The notes: generated by a model from the sequence alone, not told the origin. Shown: positions 25,673 to 38,303, counted from the stretch's first letter. The stretch is 64,000 nucleotides of DNA from Sapria himalayana (GCA_029783825.1 JAREIK010010186.1:140908-204907), one strand, 5' to 3'. Translations and numbers: made by a program.

Positions 25673-26046
25673 AATGGTGGCAGTGGCGGTAGTGGTAGCA
25701 GCGGCGGCTACAGAGGTAGCACCGGCAGCAGCAACAGTGGTAGCAGGAACAACGGCAATGATAGCAATAGTGGCAACGACAAAGGTAAGAGCTGCAATAG
25801 CAGTAGTAGCGGCGAAATTGGCGGTAGCATCGGTAACAGCAGTGGCAGTGGCAGCAGCGGCATCAGCAGTGGTAGTGGCGGCAATGGTAGTGATAGCGGC
25901 GGAAATGGCAGTGACAGCGGTGGCAACGGCACCAACAGTGGTGACAGTGTCAGCGGCGGTAGGAGCGGCAGTGATAGCGACAGCTGGAGCAGTGGATGGA
26001 GTGGTAGGGGTAATGACAGTAGCAATAGCAATAGCAACAGCAACAA
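25673..26046. repeat. GC-rich trinucleotide island (GGC/AGT/AGC)n, copy A
   Basis: About 370 bp of degenerate GGN-AGY-GGY triplets (ggcagtggcggtagtggtag), strikingly GC-rich against AT-rich surroundings. All forward frames are open: one reads Gly/Ser/Asn-rich, others Ala/Val-rich, and the reverse reads Leu/Pro-rich. This is expected of a stop-free triplet repeat. It could descend from a Gly/Ser-rich protein segment, but no flanking domain supports a gene. Confidence 0.8.
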
Positions 26047-26660
26047 ATATGATATATACATACGTATAATACTATAGTATTTTATGTACATATATACTGA
26101 GTATATTTGTACTCAGTATATATGTACCATAATACTGTAGTTTTTATGTACATATACTACAGTAATATATGTACGAGTGAAATGCTAGTATATATTTACA
26201 TATATACTGTAGTATTATATATTTATCAAAACATAATTTTTTTCTTTTGATTTGATTGAGTTGTTTAAATTTCTTACCGATATGGTACCATATTATTCCC
26301 CATACAAAGCTTGTATAAATGATGAGATTTTTCACTAGACATGATGTGTCGTGACTCTAATAGCTTTGTTGCATCAAAAAAATGGTGATCGAAGGAGTAG
26401 AGGGTGAGAAAGCAATCTCGATGAATGGATAGATTATACTTTATGCACTGTCGGTAGATACATTGACGAATAAGATGTAATAAAATTTTATTATTTTTTT
26501 GTTTTAATTATGTAAAATATTGTATTAGAATATGTTATTAAATGATTTTATTTTGTGTTAATTATAAATTAACATTTATAGTTTCTATTTTTATTCAATT
26601 TAATAAAAAAATATTAAATTATTTAATTAAAAAATTTAAAAATAAATAAAATTCTGAAAA
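26047..26660. other. Conserved spacer after trinucleotide island (copy A)
   Basis: TATAC repeats to about 26,225, then aaacataatttttttc, gatatggtaccatatta and actttatgca(c/t), matching 49,784-50,400 and 51,199-51,640. No gene seen. Confidence 0.65.
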
Positions 26661-27154
26661 TAGTTTTAAAATTAAAATAGCTAGAGAAAATTACCTAGCT
26701 AATTTAGCTAGGGAAAATTCCCATGCTAAATTTGAGTGAAAAAATCCTAGCTAAATTAGCTAGGGAATTTTTATTAGCTAATTTAGATAAGGATATCTTT
26801 ATTTTAGCAAGGGATTTTTCCGGCACTAAATTTATTTAGTTATGGACTATTTCCATCACTAATATTTAGTGATGAGCACTTTAGCTTGTGAATACTTCTA
26901 TCGTTATATCCATTTAGCAATGGAAAATCTTATTTATCTTGCTAATTTAGCTAGAAAAATTATTTTTTTTTAGCTAGGAATTTTCCATCGCTAAATTTTT
27001 AGCTAGGGATACTTTCCCTCGCTAAATTTTAGCAACGAGAAATTTAGATAGGGAATTGATCTATTGTTAATCCATATTTATATCCCATTTAGTAATGAAA
27101 AATGCCCATTTAGCTAGGGAATTGTCCCTAGCTATATGGGATTTTTTTTGTAGT
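26661..27154. mobile_element. CACTA-type right end: subterminal repeats ending in TAGTG
   Basis: About 480 bp of agctaatttagctaggga and ttttccatcgctaaat words in both orientations, ending gggattttttttgtagtg at 27,154, a CACTA 3' terminus. The left terminus is missing. The same repeat family occurs at 33,197-34,195 (opposite end type) and 51,641-51,851. Confidence 0.7.
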
Positions 27155-27890
27155 GAGGAATCTGGATGAACAAAGTCCTGTTATCTTATGCAATCTTGAA
27201 AAAATATTTCCTCCAAGTTTATCTGACTCAATGGAACATCTTCCAGTGCTTTTGGCTTATGAAGCTAGGATTGATGGTCTTGTCCATTATAATTGGATAT
27301 ATCCTTTAGAATGATAATATTAATTCACTAAATAAATTCTTTTCTAATATATATTTTTATATACACAAAAATGACTTGTAATTTTTAATAATCTTTTTGT
27401 AGATACTATAGGAAAATAAAGCATAAAATAATGAATAAGGCGTAGGTAGAGGGTTCTATATCAATAGGTTATATTATGTATGAGGCTGTAAAATTCACAT
27501 CATTCTATTTCAAAGAAGGAGATCCAACTTTTTCACTTAAGGAAGAGTGGAATGAAGTTTATCTTATGACAATGTGGATAATGATATGTTTGAAATTTTC
27601 AATGCCTCCGGGTAAAAAAATTGGTGCTGAAAGAAAATGGTATCTAACAGACTATTAATATACTGCAGCTCATCTATATGTCCTAATAAATTTCCCAGAG
27701 GTTCAACCATGTTGGTATTGTTGTTATAATCAAAGATGTGGTTGGGGATGAAGACATCCTTTTAGTCGCATCTTTTGAGATGGATACTTGTGGAGATGTA
27801 GATGTTGATGAAAATTTAATTTATTATGAGGAAGAAACGAGTGATGAAGAGGAGTTTCAAAATCATGTTACTACATATGAAGAATAAGAA
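27155..27890 (+). pseudogene. TNP2-type CACTA transposase, C-terminal remnant (copy X)
   Basis: About 27,150-27,312 encodes VILCNLEKIFPPSLSDSMEH and LAYEARIDGLVHYNWIYPLE, the DUF4218 region of plant TNP2 transposases. After an intron-like gap, 27,402-27,655 continues (SFYFKEGDPTF, APGKK-like MPPGKKIGAERKWYLTDY) with a stop in front of VEGSI. 27,665-27,710 reads AHLYVLINFPEVQP. The TNP2 core and the N-terminal domain are absent and stops interrupt the rest. It begins exactly where the CACTA terminus at 27,154 ends. Confidence 0.82.
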
Positions 27891-27994
27891 AAACTAGATT
27901 TGGATAATTCTGATGAAAATGAGTAGATAGTGTGTTTTATGTTATTTTAATTATTAATCATCTTTGTTTAGTTTCATTGCCTTTAGTATTTTTT

Positions 27995-29760
27995 ATAGAT
28001 ATGGCACGTGGACGAGGTAGAGGTAGCACATTGAAAGGTCGTATGAGTTATGGTATAGGCAGTACAACCTCATGTATACTCGAAACTAGTAGAGGATCAT
28101 GGGTGGATGAGACGCCATAGTAGATAGAGAAGGCTGTGAATGTACCATAGCAGCAGCATCAATTGACTGATCCACATAATGGTCCTGAGATTTTGATGAA
28201 TGATCAAAAGACATGGGAGAGAGAGGATGGAGATGTTGGAGAGTCTTCCTTAGAGCACCATACTGACGAGATACTCCCTATTGCTCAATTTGATCAGACA
28301 ATTGATAATCCATAAGATATAAATTTTTTGAATTATTTCTTACTTGCTAATAAATTTTTTGTTGCATGATGAAGTTAGAGCCGTCTTGTTCCATTTCTAG
28401 AGTTTTGAGGTCAATTTTCAGGAAGTCCTTTAAACCTAATGGACATAATTGGAAGTCACTCAAATATAGAGACCAATTGATGATTTGGAAAGAATTTAAG
28501 GTAAATATTGCTACCTAAAAATTTTTACATATTTTATTTATTCTTTTGTTCATTGATTAAAAATTGTTTATTTATGGATGCAAAAAGTTTATAGGTTGAC
28601 ACAGCCAAAGGAGGCGGTCAAAAGTGTATTCTACAAACATGCTGCCAGTTGGTATAAAGACACTATGTATGAGATCAAAGATTAATGGTTGAAGATGAAA
28701 GAAAAAGATCCGAGTGTCCCAGATCATGTTTTCAAGGAGTGGAGGAGCAATTTGGAAGATTTGGATTATAGAAAGAGGTGATAAAAAGAGTGGCAATCAT
28801 TGCTCAGAGTAGGCTAGAAAGGGTAGTGGCATGTTAACACACACTTGTAGATCTCGCTCTATGCGTGAGCATGAATGAGCATTGGTATTATTTCTAATTT
28901 ATACTTTTTATGTTTATTACTTTGTGAATTGTGTTCAATTATGCCTAAATTTTGTTTCTCATAAAGAATTTTTTTTCAATATAATTAACGTATGTATTGC
29001 GTGTAATTATAGACACACAAAAAGGGTAAGAAGTCCAATGCTCTTCACTTATTCAGATACATGCACATGAAGGCTCATGATGGTCAGACTTTCATTGATC
29101 AAAGATCTCATGCATCAAATGTAAGTTTATATAAAAAAAATTAATTTTTCTTTTTTTTTGTTTGAATATAAATTGAAATACTTTTCAAAGATTGTTATGA
29201 GGTGAGATATGAGGAAATGTTAGCTACTACTACTCGAGAATATTCCTAGTCTACTTCAGGTTCATGTGATGGTGCAGCAGGTAGTTCTCATTCATCAGCT
29301 CCACTAGTTGATACGAATCAAAATTGGTATGTGGCTGTTGATGGCAAGGAGAAGATACCCATCTATGGAATTGGTTTGCCGACATCATCATTCTACTTGC
29401 AAAGACAACTAGATTGTGAAGCTGAATTTTTAGGGCCAGTTTCAAATTTGTTCTTGAAGATGGAGGAATTTCAGGACGTGATGCAAAATTCGATACTGTT
29501 TCAGTTGGCCGATACTGAGTGACGCATGATTGACTATGAGGATGATAGGGATGAGCTGCGTATGCATTTTGACTAGCTTACAAAGATGTTTTCGAATGGA
29601 GGATTGTAGTTCAACCCTAATGATCTACCTCAGATTGTTCAGTTTAATGCTCCAGCTACCACAACTACTCTATCACCTACATCAACACCTGCATACCCAC
29701 ATCAGGACTTGTAGTAGCAGATAGCTCTACCCTAGTACCGACATCTCACCATGTGGACTA
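27995..29760 (+). pseudogene. Transposase_24 (Ptta/En/Spm TNPA-like) pseudogene (copy X)
   Basis: Starts with ARGRGRGSTLKGRMSYGIG, a basic Gly/Arg stretch typical of these proteins. Later exons give FYKHAASWYKDTMYEIKD, KEKDPSVPDHVFKEWRSN and GSGMLTHTCRSRSMREHE, corresponding to the Transposase_24 core, then KAHDGQTFIDQRSHAS. The C-terminal part (29,331-29,760) includes IPIYGIGLPTSSFYL and a Pro/Thr-rich tail. Introns with GT/AG borders appear kept, but there are many stops (for example in KD-stop-WLKMKEK and EYS-stop). In autonomous elements this protein binds subterminal repeats with TNP2; here it is dead. Confidence 0.8.
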
Positions 29761-30040
29761 GAAATGCCACAGTATAACGATTATGATACTAGGTTGGATG
29801 ATTAAGTATATTGCACTAAATTTTTTTCAATGCCTTAAACTTTGATTTTAGATTTTATTTTTTTTTATTTTCTCTTGATGTTTTTAATATATATATGCAG
29901 TATATATAGTTGTTTGCTAGAATTAATTGGATTTTTTTGTCGTGTTATTTGTATATGTTTCTGTAGCAACTATATCAAAACTGAAAGTTAATTGGATGTT
30001 TTTAAGTATTATTTGTTCCAGTTTCTGCAGCAACTACAGA
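29761..30040. other. AT-rich 3' flank of copy X transposase
   Basis: No coding region. It leads into the TIR-like start of the next element. Confidence 0.5.
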
Positions 30041-30835
30041 AAAACTACAAAAAAAAATTTGGTTGGTAATTACCAACCAAATTGCGACCAAAACTTACCA
30101 AAATTTTTTATTATTAATGGTCGGTAAATGATTACCAAATGGTCGGTAATATTTGTGGAGATCGATTACCTACCAATGATTTTAAAAGATTTTTGGTCAA
30201 ATTTTTGTTACAAATTTTTCGGTTATTACTGATCATTTTGTGACTATTTACTGACCTAATGCTTTTTGTCAGAAAATGATTGGAATATATTCAAAAATGA
30301 TTGCAATATAGTCGAAAATTATTTTTCGGTAAATGGTCTGTAAATTTTTGGTACTTACCGACCATTTGGAGATCATTTACCGACTTAATGTTTTTTGTCA
30401 GAAAATGGTTAGAATATCATTGGATATTGGTTGTCGGTAATTGGCCTCAAAATGATCAGTTATTACCAACCATTTTGAGTCCATAAAATGACTTAAGTGC
30501 TTTTGGTCAGAAAATAGTTGGAATTTAGTTGGTAATTATTTGTCGGTGAATGGTCTGTAACTGGTCATTAATTACCGACCATTTAGAGACCATGTACTAA
30601 CCTAATTAATTTGGTCTGAAAATCGTAGGAATATAGTCGGTAAATGTTCGTCGGTTGAAGATTAATAAATGGTCGGTAATTTATTGACCGACTGATTTTT
30701 TATCGTTAAAAAATTTAGCGACCAGTAGAATTACGTCCAATGATTTTGGATGGTAAATGGTTGCTATTTGGTTTTCGACCCTAAAATCGAAATTAGCGAC
30801 CAAAAAATTAGTCGATAATTCAGTAAATTTTAGTA
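30041..30835. mobile_element. Small non-autonomous CACTA-like element
   Basis: Begins aactacaaaaaaaaatttgg and ends attttagtagtt, giving imperfect inverted ends of the (C)ACTAC type. The interior is filled with about 10 copies of variants of ggtcggtaaatg, attaccgaccatttgg and cagaaaatggttggaatata in both orientations. This is the structure of a deletion derivative made almost wholly of subterminal repeats. The termini are degraded, so boundaries are approximate. Confidence 0.5.
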
Positions 30836-31665
30836 GTTAAATTATATAATTGAAGTGCCTACTATTGTGCCATATTACCATGCACGCTATCAACAAAAAC
30901 ATTACTCCACAACTACAATGCCTATTGTGCAATTAAGGTGCCTACTACCATGCACAAACTCTCTTATCATGCATAACTAGGCAGCATCCTTTTTATGGAG
31001 TAGATGCTCATCTCACACAGTATGTGATGGTAGTATATGGAACATTACTGCAGCTTGTACGCCCATGTCCCCTGTGTTGGCACAATGTATGTTCTCTCAT
31101 TTTTTAGGATTTTGAACCCTTACATGACTCAATGTTTGATTTCCTTAGAGTTTTGGCTTTGATACTATGCATAATTATAGGCCAAACATAAAACTTGATG
31201 AAAAACTCAGTGAAAAAATTACAAGCAATCCTCTCATATAATATAATGGGCCAATGAATTGAAGCAGTCTAGATGTTAGGTGATTCCATCAATAATAACA
31301 TAAAAATAATAAAATAAGTAAAAAATACAAAAGATATGATTATAAACTATAATAATTAGTATTAATTAATATATTGTTTATTTTTGTGTAATATTAATAT
31401 GGTAATATTAGTTAAGAATGGGTTCAATAAAATTTGTGAGTAACTCTTGAGTTCAAAATCCATGAACAATGAAGTGTCTCGCACATTATATGGCTTTAGT
31501 TGTTTGATTTGTAAGCTATTACAGCATTCCATTGCTGACTATTGTTTGTGTTGTGTTTACATGTTAAACTCATGAACTTTTACCATTTTTTGTGGAACAA
31601 CCAGAACATCAGCAGCTTATTATTGACTCAAGTACTTTGCCACCTACTATGAGATGGATCTACTT
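30836..31665. other. Unassigned sequence upstream of ARM-repeat pseudogene
   Basis: Moderately complex sequence without a supported coding frame. It may be intron or promoter-proximal DNA captured with the ARM-repeat gene fragment. Confidence 0.45.
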
Positions 31666-32554
31666 CTTGGGTAGTGAATAGCATCCTAAGATGGGTAGCT
31701 AATGCAATCACCAACCTTGCTCATGAGAATAACAACATCAAAACTCATATTAGGTTTCTATTTTTAATGCAATTGCTTTTGGCAATGTGCACAATGCTTT
31801 CTATTAATGAGTTATTTTCAGGATGAATGTTAGGATACCACCTCTAGTTGAATTGCTGGATTTCTTTGACGTTAAAGTTTAAAGAGCATCTGAAGGGGCA
31901 CTAAGAACCTTAGCTTTCAAGAATGACGAGAATAAAAATTAGGTAATGTTCCTTATTGTGATTGCTGATTTTTTATCATTTACTTTGCCATGAGAAAACA
32001 ATGCATTTTTTTGACTTTTCAGATTGTCGAGTGCAATGCTCTTCCCACAATCATATTAATGTTGTGCTCAGAAGATGCTGCTATACATTATGAAGTGTGT
32101 TACTTTACTTAAAAATTGACATCTCGATTAATTTTTTAGTTATCTCTATTCTGAAAATTTGATCGTGGCCTTTGTTTTCTTATTTGGACCAATTATTTTT
32201 GTTGTTATAGGTAGGTGTGATTGAAAATTTGGTTCATTTACTCCAAACATTAAGATAGAAGTTCTATCTGTTGGGACATTGTAGCTTGTTATAAGTTTGC
32301 TTAGGTCCTTCCATTTGTAGCACTTTGTGGAAAATTGAATCTCTTTTCATTATGTATATGATCAAATTATATTTTTATATCATTATCTAAAGTTACTAAT
32401 TGAATTTTTTTGATTTGCTATAATTTTGATATTTAAATTTGCTTTTAATAATTCTTTAAAGGTTTTTCTGATAAATAGGTCATGTTGCCCTGAGAGCCAA
32501 AGGAAATCTACTTTATCACTGGGATAGTTTGTGGTAACTGATTCGGATTGCAAG
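31666..32554 (+). pseudogene. ARIA/ABAP1-like armadillo-repeat gene fragment, five exons
   Basis: Five exon-like blocks match consecutive ARM repeats of the plant ARIA/ABAP1 (ARM-BTB) family. Block 1 (about 31,675-31,755) gives ANAITNLAHENNNIKTHIR. Block 2 (31,821-31,942) gives IPPLVELLDFFDVKV and GALRTLAFKNDENKN. Block 3 (32,023-32,095) gives IVECNALPTIILMLCSEDAA. Block 4 (32,211-32,300) gives VGVIENLVH. Block 5 (about 32,479-32,554) gives SCCPESQRKSTLSLG and TDSDCK before GTAAGC. Acceptor AG and donor GT sites and intron positions are largely kept, so this is a genomic fragment. Stops occur in blocks 2 and 5 and a frameshift in block 4. The BTB domain and outer ARM repeats are absent. In intact genes the protein links the abscisic-acid factor ABF2 or DNA replication control. 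Confidence 0.85.
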
Positions 32555-33196
32555 GTAAGCATATGTTGATTTTTCCTTCACTTTTTTTATTTTCAGGTTA
32601 GATATAAATCATTATATGAGAATTTTTGAGATTAATTTTTGTTTGGATTCATGTTTTGTGCTTAAGTTATGAGGAAGAGGATGATCATAGTAAAAAGGAA
32701 TGCTCCAATATAATTTTTATGTATTCTTGTATTCATGTATTAAATAAATAATAAAAAAATATATTGTGTAATATAGTACCTTTGATTAATCATAGATTCT
32801 ATTTGTTTTCACCATTTGTCATTGACTATGGATGTTGGGTCTTGTGTCACAAGTCTAAAGTTTTGATGAAGTGACATAGTCCTTAGGGCAGTCTTATGAA
32901 CATTTTATCGTGTGTATGAGTCTCTAACTAGTTCGACATGGCATGATCTTGTATGACATGAAACCATGGGTTTTACTGAGCCTCATATAGTGGCCCCATA
33001 TGCCATTTGTGGTTGCGTGTGGGCTAGCCCAATGTGCTACTTGTGACCCACTACTCTTGCCCAAGCATTGTTTGTGCTAGGGTCATGGATTGGGTTTGTC
33101 TAGGATATCTATCTATTTTAATATATATCTTTCTGTTACAAATTTTTATGACAATCTATCTTTCTAAATATTTCTATAACTATGCAATACTCTATA
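32555..33196. other. Intron-like and unassigned sequence
   Basis: Starts at the donor GTAAGC of the last ARM block. No further ARM exons are recognisable. A forward frame at 33,034-33,234 is unsupported. Confidence 0.5.
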
Positions 33197-34195
33197 CACT
33201 ACCAGAGAATATTGATTTAGCTAGGAAATTTTAGCTAGGGAACAATCCCTAGCTAAATTGCGTGAGATTAGCTTGGAAATAGCAAGTGATTTATGTTTTT
33301 TCATTAAAATAAAAATTTGCACCATATTAGCGATGGAATAATTTCGTAAATTCTGCATCAGAAAAAAGCGGGGAATTTAGTAATAGATTAGCGACAGAAT
33401 AATTTCTTAAATTCCACATCAGAAAAAAACGGGGAATTTAGCAACGGATTAGCTACGAATTATCGACGAAAAATGTTTGTAAATTCCTCTCAAGAAAAGT
33501 GGGAAATTTACCAACGAATTAGCGATGAATTAGCGATGGAATTTTTCTAGCTAATAAAATCTAGCATTTAGCGATGGTTCAGTGACGAAATTTCCCTAGC
33601 TAATAAAAACCTGAATTTTGCGACGGATTTAGCAAAGGAAATTTTCTAGCTAATAAAAACTAGAATATAGCGATGGATTTAGCGACGGAATTTCCTATAT
33701 AATAAAATTCAGAAATTTGTGATGGATTTAGCAACGAAATTTTCCTAGATATTAAAATCTATAATTTAGCGATGGATTTAGCGATGGAATTTCCCTGGCT
33801 AATTACATCCGTAACATAGCGATTGATTTCAGCTACGGAATTTCCTAGCTAATTACATACTAAACATAGCGATAAATTTTAGCGATGTAATTTCACTAGC
33901 TAATTATATCCCGAAAATATAGCTACGGATTTAGCGACAAAACTTCCCTTGCTAATTACATACTTAATATAGTGACAGATTTTAGCGACGGAACTTCCCT
34001 AGCTAATTACTTCATGATTATAGTGATGAATTTTAATGACGTAATTTCTCTAGCTAAAAAAATCTAGAATATATCGATGGATTTAGCTAGGAAACTTCTC
34101 TAGCTAATTAAATCCAGGATATAGAGATAGATTTAGAGACTGAACTTCCCTGGCTAATTAAATCTCGAACATAGCGACAAAATTTTTCTAGCTAA
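33197..34195. mobile_element. CACTA-type left end with long subterminal repeat array
   Basis: Begins CACTACCAGAGAATATTG, a CACTA 5' terminus, followed by agctagggaacaatcccta. About 15 tandem units of roughly 50 bp follow, with the pattern tagcgacggaatttccctagctaat plus a variable linker. No transposase is attached. It belongs to the same family as 26,661-27,154, which supplies a right-type end. Confidence 0.72.
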
Positions 34196-36056
34196 TACTT
34201 AATTATTTAATTTTTTTTATTTATTATTAGTTGTAATATTTAATATAATTTTGTTTATTAAATGTATGCTAATGGTCTATAGATGAATGATCATTGAAAG
34301 TTACATTTTCTTCATAAAATCATAAAAAATGATATTATAAATAAATAATATAAGAAATATAAAAATACAAAAAAATTATATTAATAAGGACTAAAATAAC
34401 TATTTTTATGATGTATTAATTTTTTAAAAATTAATACATCATAGTTTTTCTAAAATTTTTAATTAAAAAAATTAAAAATTTGTTTTAGAGTAACATTAAA
34501 TAATTAATTCAATAAGTATAATAATTTATTTCGATATTTTAAAAATTAAATTAACATGCATTAAAATTTCTACTAATATTAATGTAAATTAAAAATTGTA
34601 TGATAAAATATAAAATATTTTTAGAAATATATGAATTGACGAACAAACTAGTAAATATTAATAATATTATTATTATTATACAAAATATTTTATGATTATA
34701 TGAAACTTTTAAAAAAAATAATTAATACAAAATTTGAAAATTTTGAAATATAATAAAAATATAAATTTTTTCATTAAAGTTAAAAGAAAATAAATTAATA
34801 TTTAAAAATATATACATAGATGTTTGCCCCTGCTAAAATTTATAAGAATTAAACACTAGAGTAATAATTTTTTATTAGCTTTTAATATTCAGTCTATTAA
34901 AATAATTAATATAACTTTTTTTAATAATCTTATCACTTTAAGTAATTTTTTGAATTTTAAAAAATTATTAATGATATCAAATAATCTGAAATTTTATCCC
35001 TTTAAAATTATTACATATTATCTTCATACAAATTAATATGATGAATTCTTAAAAATTTATAACCATAAAATATAAAATTTTATATATTTTTTAACATTAA
35101 GCATATTTTATAACTCATAGGAGAGTGGCTAGAAGAGAAATTATCTTTTCATATATGTCTTATTATATGAAGTTTGTTAATTTTGTAGCTATTTGATAAA
35201 TTTCTTTATTAGGCTAAACATATCTTTTTTTTTAAATTATTATATATTTATTGTTTAATTAATATTATAATAAAAAATTGTATGGTATATATTTTTCATT
35301 TGTACCTTGCTACACGCACATTAATATAGTTGAAAATATTTTGATAGTAAATAAAATAAATCAATCGTTTTGTATTATATATATATATATATATATATAT
35401 TATATTATATTATTTATTTAATGTTTTTATAATTAAAACTATAAATATTTTGTAAATATATATAATTTGTTATTTAATATTTATTTTGTCGAGACTCAAG
35501 TCCTCCATCTTTCTCTCGACATTTTCGAAGAATAAGTGATGCAACTCCTCTGTAGTCCATCTTTCTTTTGACACTGACACAACATAAACATATCTGAATT
35601 AAGCGATAATTTGTTATTGATTTGAGGTACATTTTCTATGCTAATTCTTCATCGAATATCTTAATGCAAGAGTTTGCGTATTTATTATGTTAATTTTTTT
35701 TTCGAAATTCTTCTTCTTTAATCATATACATCAATTTAATTATACTTATTGTGATACATACCTAATGCATTTGTGTTGTGTTGGGCTGTAGGTATGCTTA
35801 TATAAACTTAATTTAATTATACTTTTTTTAATACATATCCTATTAATTTAATTATACTTGGACTACTTATATAAACTAATCTATTATAACACAAATATAT
35901 ATATGATACATTTATTTATATACACATATATAAATATAACAACATATATTATATATATATATACACACACACACATATATATATCATAATTTTATATATG
36001 ATACATTCGATATACATGTCAATAATTTCAAATATAATTAGTAATATACATATAAC

Positions 36057-36058
<2 letters not shown>
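34196..36058. other. AT-rich region, no gene seen
   Basis: Very AT-rich. A less AT-rich patch at about 35,490-35,800 (ctcaagtcctccatctttct) has no recognisable coding content. Confidence 0.6.

Positions 36059-36125
<67 letters not shown>
36059..36125. repeat. (TA)n microsatellite
   Basis: About 67 bp of AT dinucleotide. Confidence 0.95.
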
Positions 36126-36127
<2 letters not shown>

Positions 36128-37065
36128 CACAAGTAAAGTTATTCTGACTTTATGATAGGCTTTTAATAATGTATATTTGAAATTTGTAAGTCATTATAAT
36201 GAAATACACGTCGAATAAATTTGCTTTATGAAAATATCTATTATTCCACAATGTCGTGCCTACCCAATAAGTATAATTAAATTAATATCTGTAAACTTTA
36301 TTTTATACATGGCTTTATGTATAGGATAAAACACACACTCTTATAAAAATTTAAGAGTGTATTTAATATCTGTAAATAAAAAGTATAGTCACATTAATAT
36401 CTGTTAATGTCAAATTAATATATGTAAATATTTATTGACAATGTTTCAATTAGTTCAAATAAAAATGTAATAGGCTTTATGTATACTAATACTAATTTAC
36501 AAGACATTTAAATACAGGTATATAATTGACAATAATTTAATTACTATATTTAATTAAATGCTGCATAGGCTCCCTTATAAATACCCTAGCATTGACTATC
36601 AATATGATTCATACCAGATTAAAATATATAAGATATCCAACTCTTCTAACATACATTATTTCCTACATGAATTTATGCCGATGACTTTTTGATGGGTTTG
36701 AGAAGTTCCACCAATATGGATGAGTAGATCTCACATATTTTATCACCGCTATAGCCATTAACTCATAAATCATATACCCATTGACTTGATATTGTTTACT
36801 TATTGTAAGCTAACCATATAATTGTTTACTTGAATAAACACTAGAAACTATTTACTTATTGTAAGCTTAGATAATGAAAAAACTTTGATAATTAATCCAA
36901 ATAATCAATATCAATGAAATGATAATCCAGATTCAGAGAGTTAACTTTATTACAAGTTAAACTCATATACTTGTGATACATTTTACCGTGCTATAAAATA
37001 ACTAACACTTACATTGATTTTTGTAGTGTCTTGTATCTCTATAATTTTAAAACTTAATGGTCTTT
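36126..37065. other. AT-rich region, no gene seen
   Basis: Contains a TATA-box-like ttataaatacc at about 36,570 and a TAGTG-like tttttgtagtg at about 37,019-37,028, but nothing connects them to a gene or to an element. Confidence 0.45.
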
Positions 37066-37660
37066 GAGCAATTATAATTACAATGATTCTTAGATTTAGA
37101 CCACTTGTTTTTTGATTTGCTTTGACGTTTTCTATTGGTTGAATTTCTTTCAATTAACTTTGTATATAATTTTAAAGAGGTTGAAGTTTCACTTGTCTAT
37201 CTCTTTTGAATCTCCTTGCTGAGAATTAAATCATGAACATCATCGAATTTCAATTTATTAGTTCTTGATGAACTATGCACAACTATATTTGTAATACGTT
37301 AATTTATGATAGAGAACACAAAAGTATCAATACACATAATTCATCATTGACTTCAATACAAAACAAACTTAAATTGGGTTGTGATTGTGTTGACTTCATT
37401 GAGTTGCTAGGTCACTGATGTGCTTTCTATCAACTACAGATTTAAAAAACACCTCATCATGTGCACTTTTTTAGCTTCAATTAGTTTTTCATATATAATA
37501 GCAAGAGCCTTCGTAAGCCTTACTATGCTCTTCTGATTTTTTATATTTAAACTAAGTTGGTAAGATAACATACTTCAGAGGAATTCAAGTGTTAGTATGT
37601 GCACTTCTTCCTTCATAGGCTTTATTTTCTTCCTCAAAAGGGGTTGATATAGAATTTTCT
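37066..37660 (-). pseudogene. Ty1/copia-type gag remnant
   Basis: Read on the minus strand, the segment gives VHMMRCFLNL-like sequence (about 37,470), LNEVNTITTQ (about 37,400), then in a shifted frame EVNDELCVLILLCSLS (about 37,330), KFDDVHDLILSKEIQKR (about 37,220) and a basic Ser/Lys/Asn tail (SKSKNKWSKSKNH, about 37,090). This order matches the gag region of plant copia elements: HLNEFN motif, DDE...LLLLCSLP, LTFDDV...LL.EE.R and a basic stretch before the zinc knuckle. Several frame changes and stops are present. No integrase, reverse transcriptase or LTR was recognised. Confidence 0.7.
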
Positions 37661-38243
37661 AGTATATATATTTCAGATAGAATTTCATAGACTCTATCTT
37701 CTTCAGATTTCTAATAATATTTCATAGTATTTCATGAGAAACAATACCATATAAATGGAAATCAAATTTCTTTATGTATTATATAGGATTAAAATAAAAT
37801 CAAAGATTAAAAAATAATAATAAAATGATATATTTATTCAATCAAACTGGAATAAATATATTAAATCCAACTAGTTAGATTGAATTAGTTTTACCTCTCT
37901 TTCATTCTCTTTGACATATAATTTGTCAAATTTCATGGTACATTGATTATTTGAGACCTTGGAAGAAGTTGATGTTAAGAGACTATATAATATGGTGATG
38001 ATAATGTGCCACTAGGTGAGCTTCGTGTCAAGGCACTTGGTGTGTTTTTCCAAGCATAGATATGATTAATCCAATGTCATTTCTATATTTAGCTTATTTT
38101 GCTAACTATAGTCTCTTGTTGGCCAAAAATAATGACAGAGAGTGATCTTTTGTTTTTTTTGTTACATCTAACCACTTCTTCACACAAGTCACTTTCCAAA
38201 ATGTAACAATAAAAGCAAGGTGTCTATCATCAATTAATTTCAT

Positions 38244-38248
<5 letters not shown>
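37661..38248. other. Unassigned sequence upstream (on minus) of the gag remnant
   Basis: Could contain the 5' end of the copia element, but I cannot identify an LTR or a primer-binding site. A minus frame ending in the TA microsatellite (38,106-38,315) is unsupported. Confidence 0.45.

Positions 38249-38297
<49 letters not shown>
38249..38297. repeat. (TA)n microsatellite
   Basis: About 49 bp of AT dinucleotide. Confidence 0.95.

Positions 38298-38303
<6 letters not shown>

Noticed and set aside
25596..26091. Ala/Val-rich, Gly/Ser-rich and Leu/Pro-rich frames over the trinucleotide islands
   Set aside because: A GGN/AGY/GCN triplet repeat is open in several frames on both strands at once; no domain or conserved start was found.
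36560..36600. TATA-box-like ttataaatacc as an LTR or gene promoter
   Set aside because: It points to the plus strand while the nearby gag remnant is on minus, and no transcript unit follows.
37019..37028. Possible CACTA right terminus (tttttgtagtg) pairing with the left end at 33,197
   Set aside because: No matching subterminal repeats precede it and the terminal match is short; probably chance in T-rich DNA.
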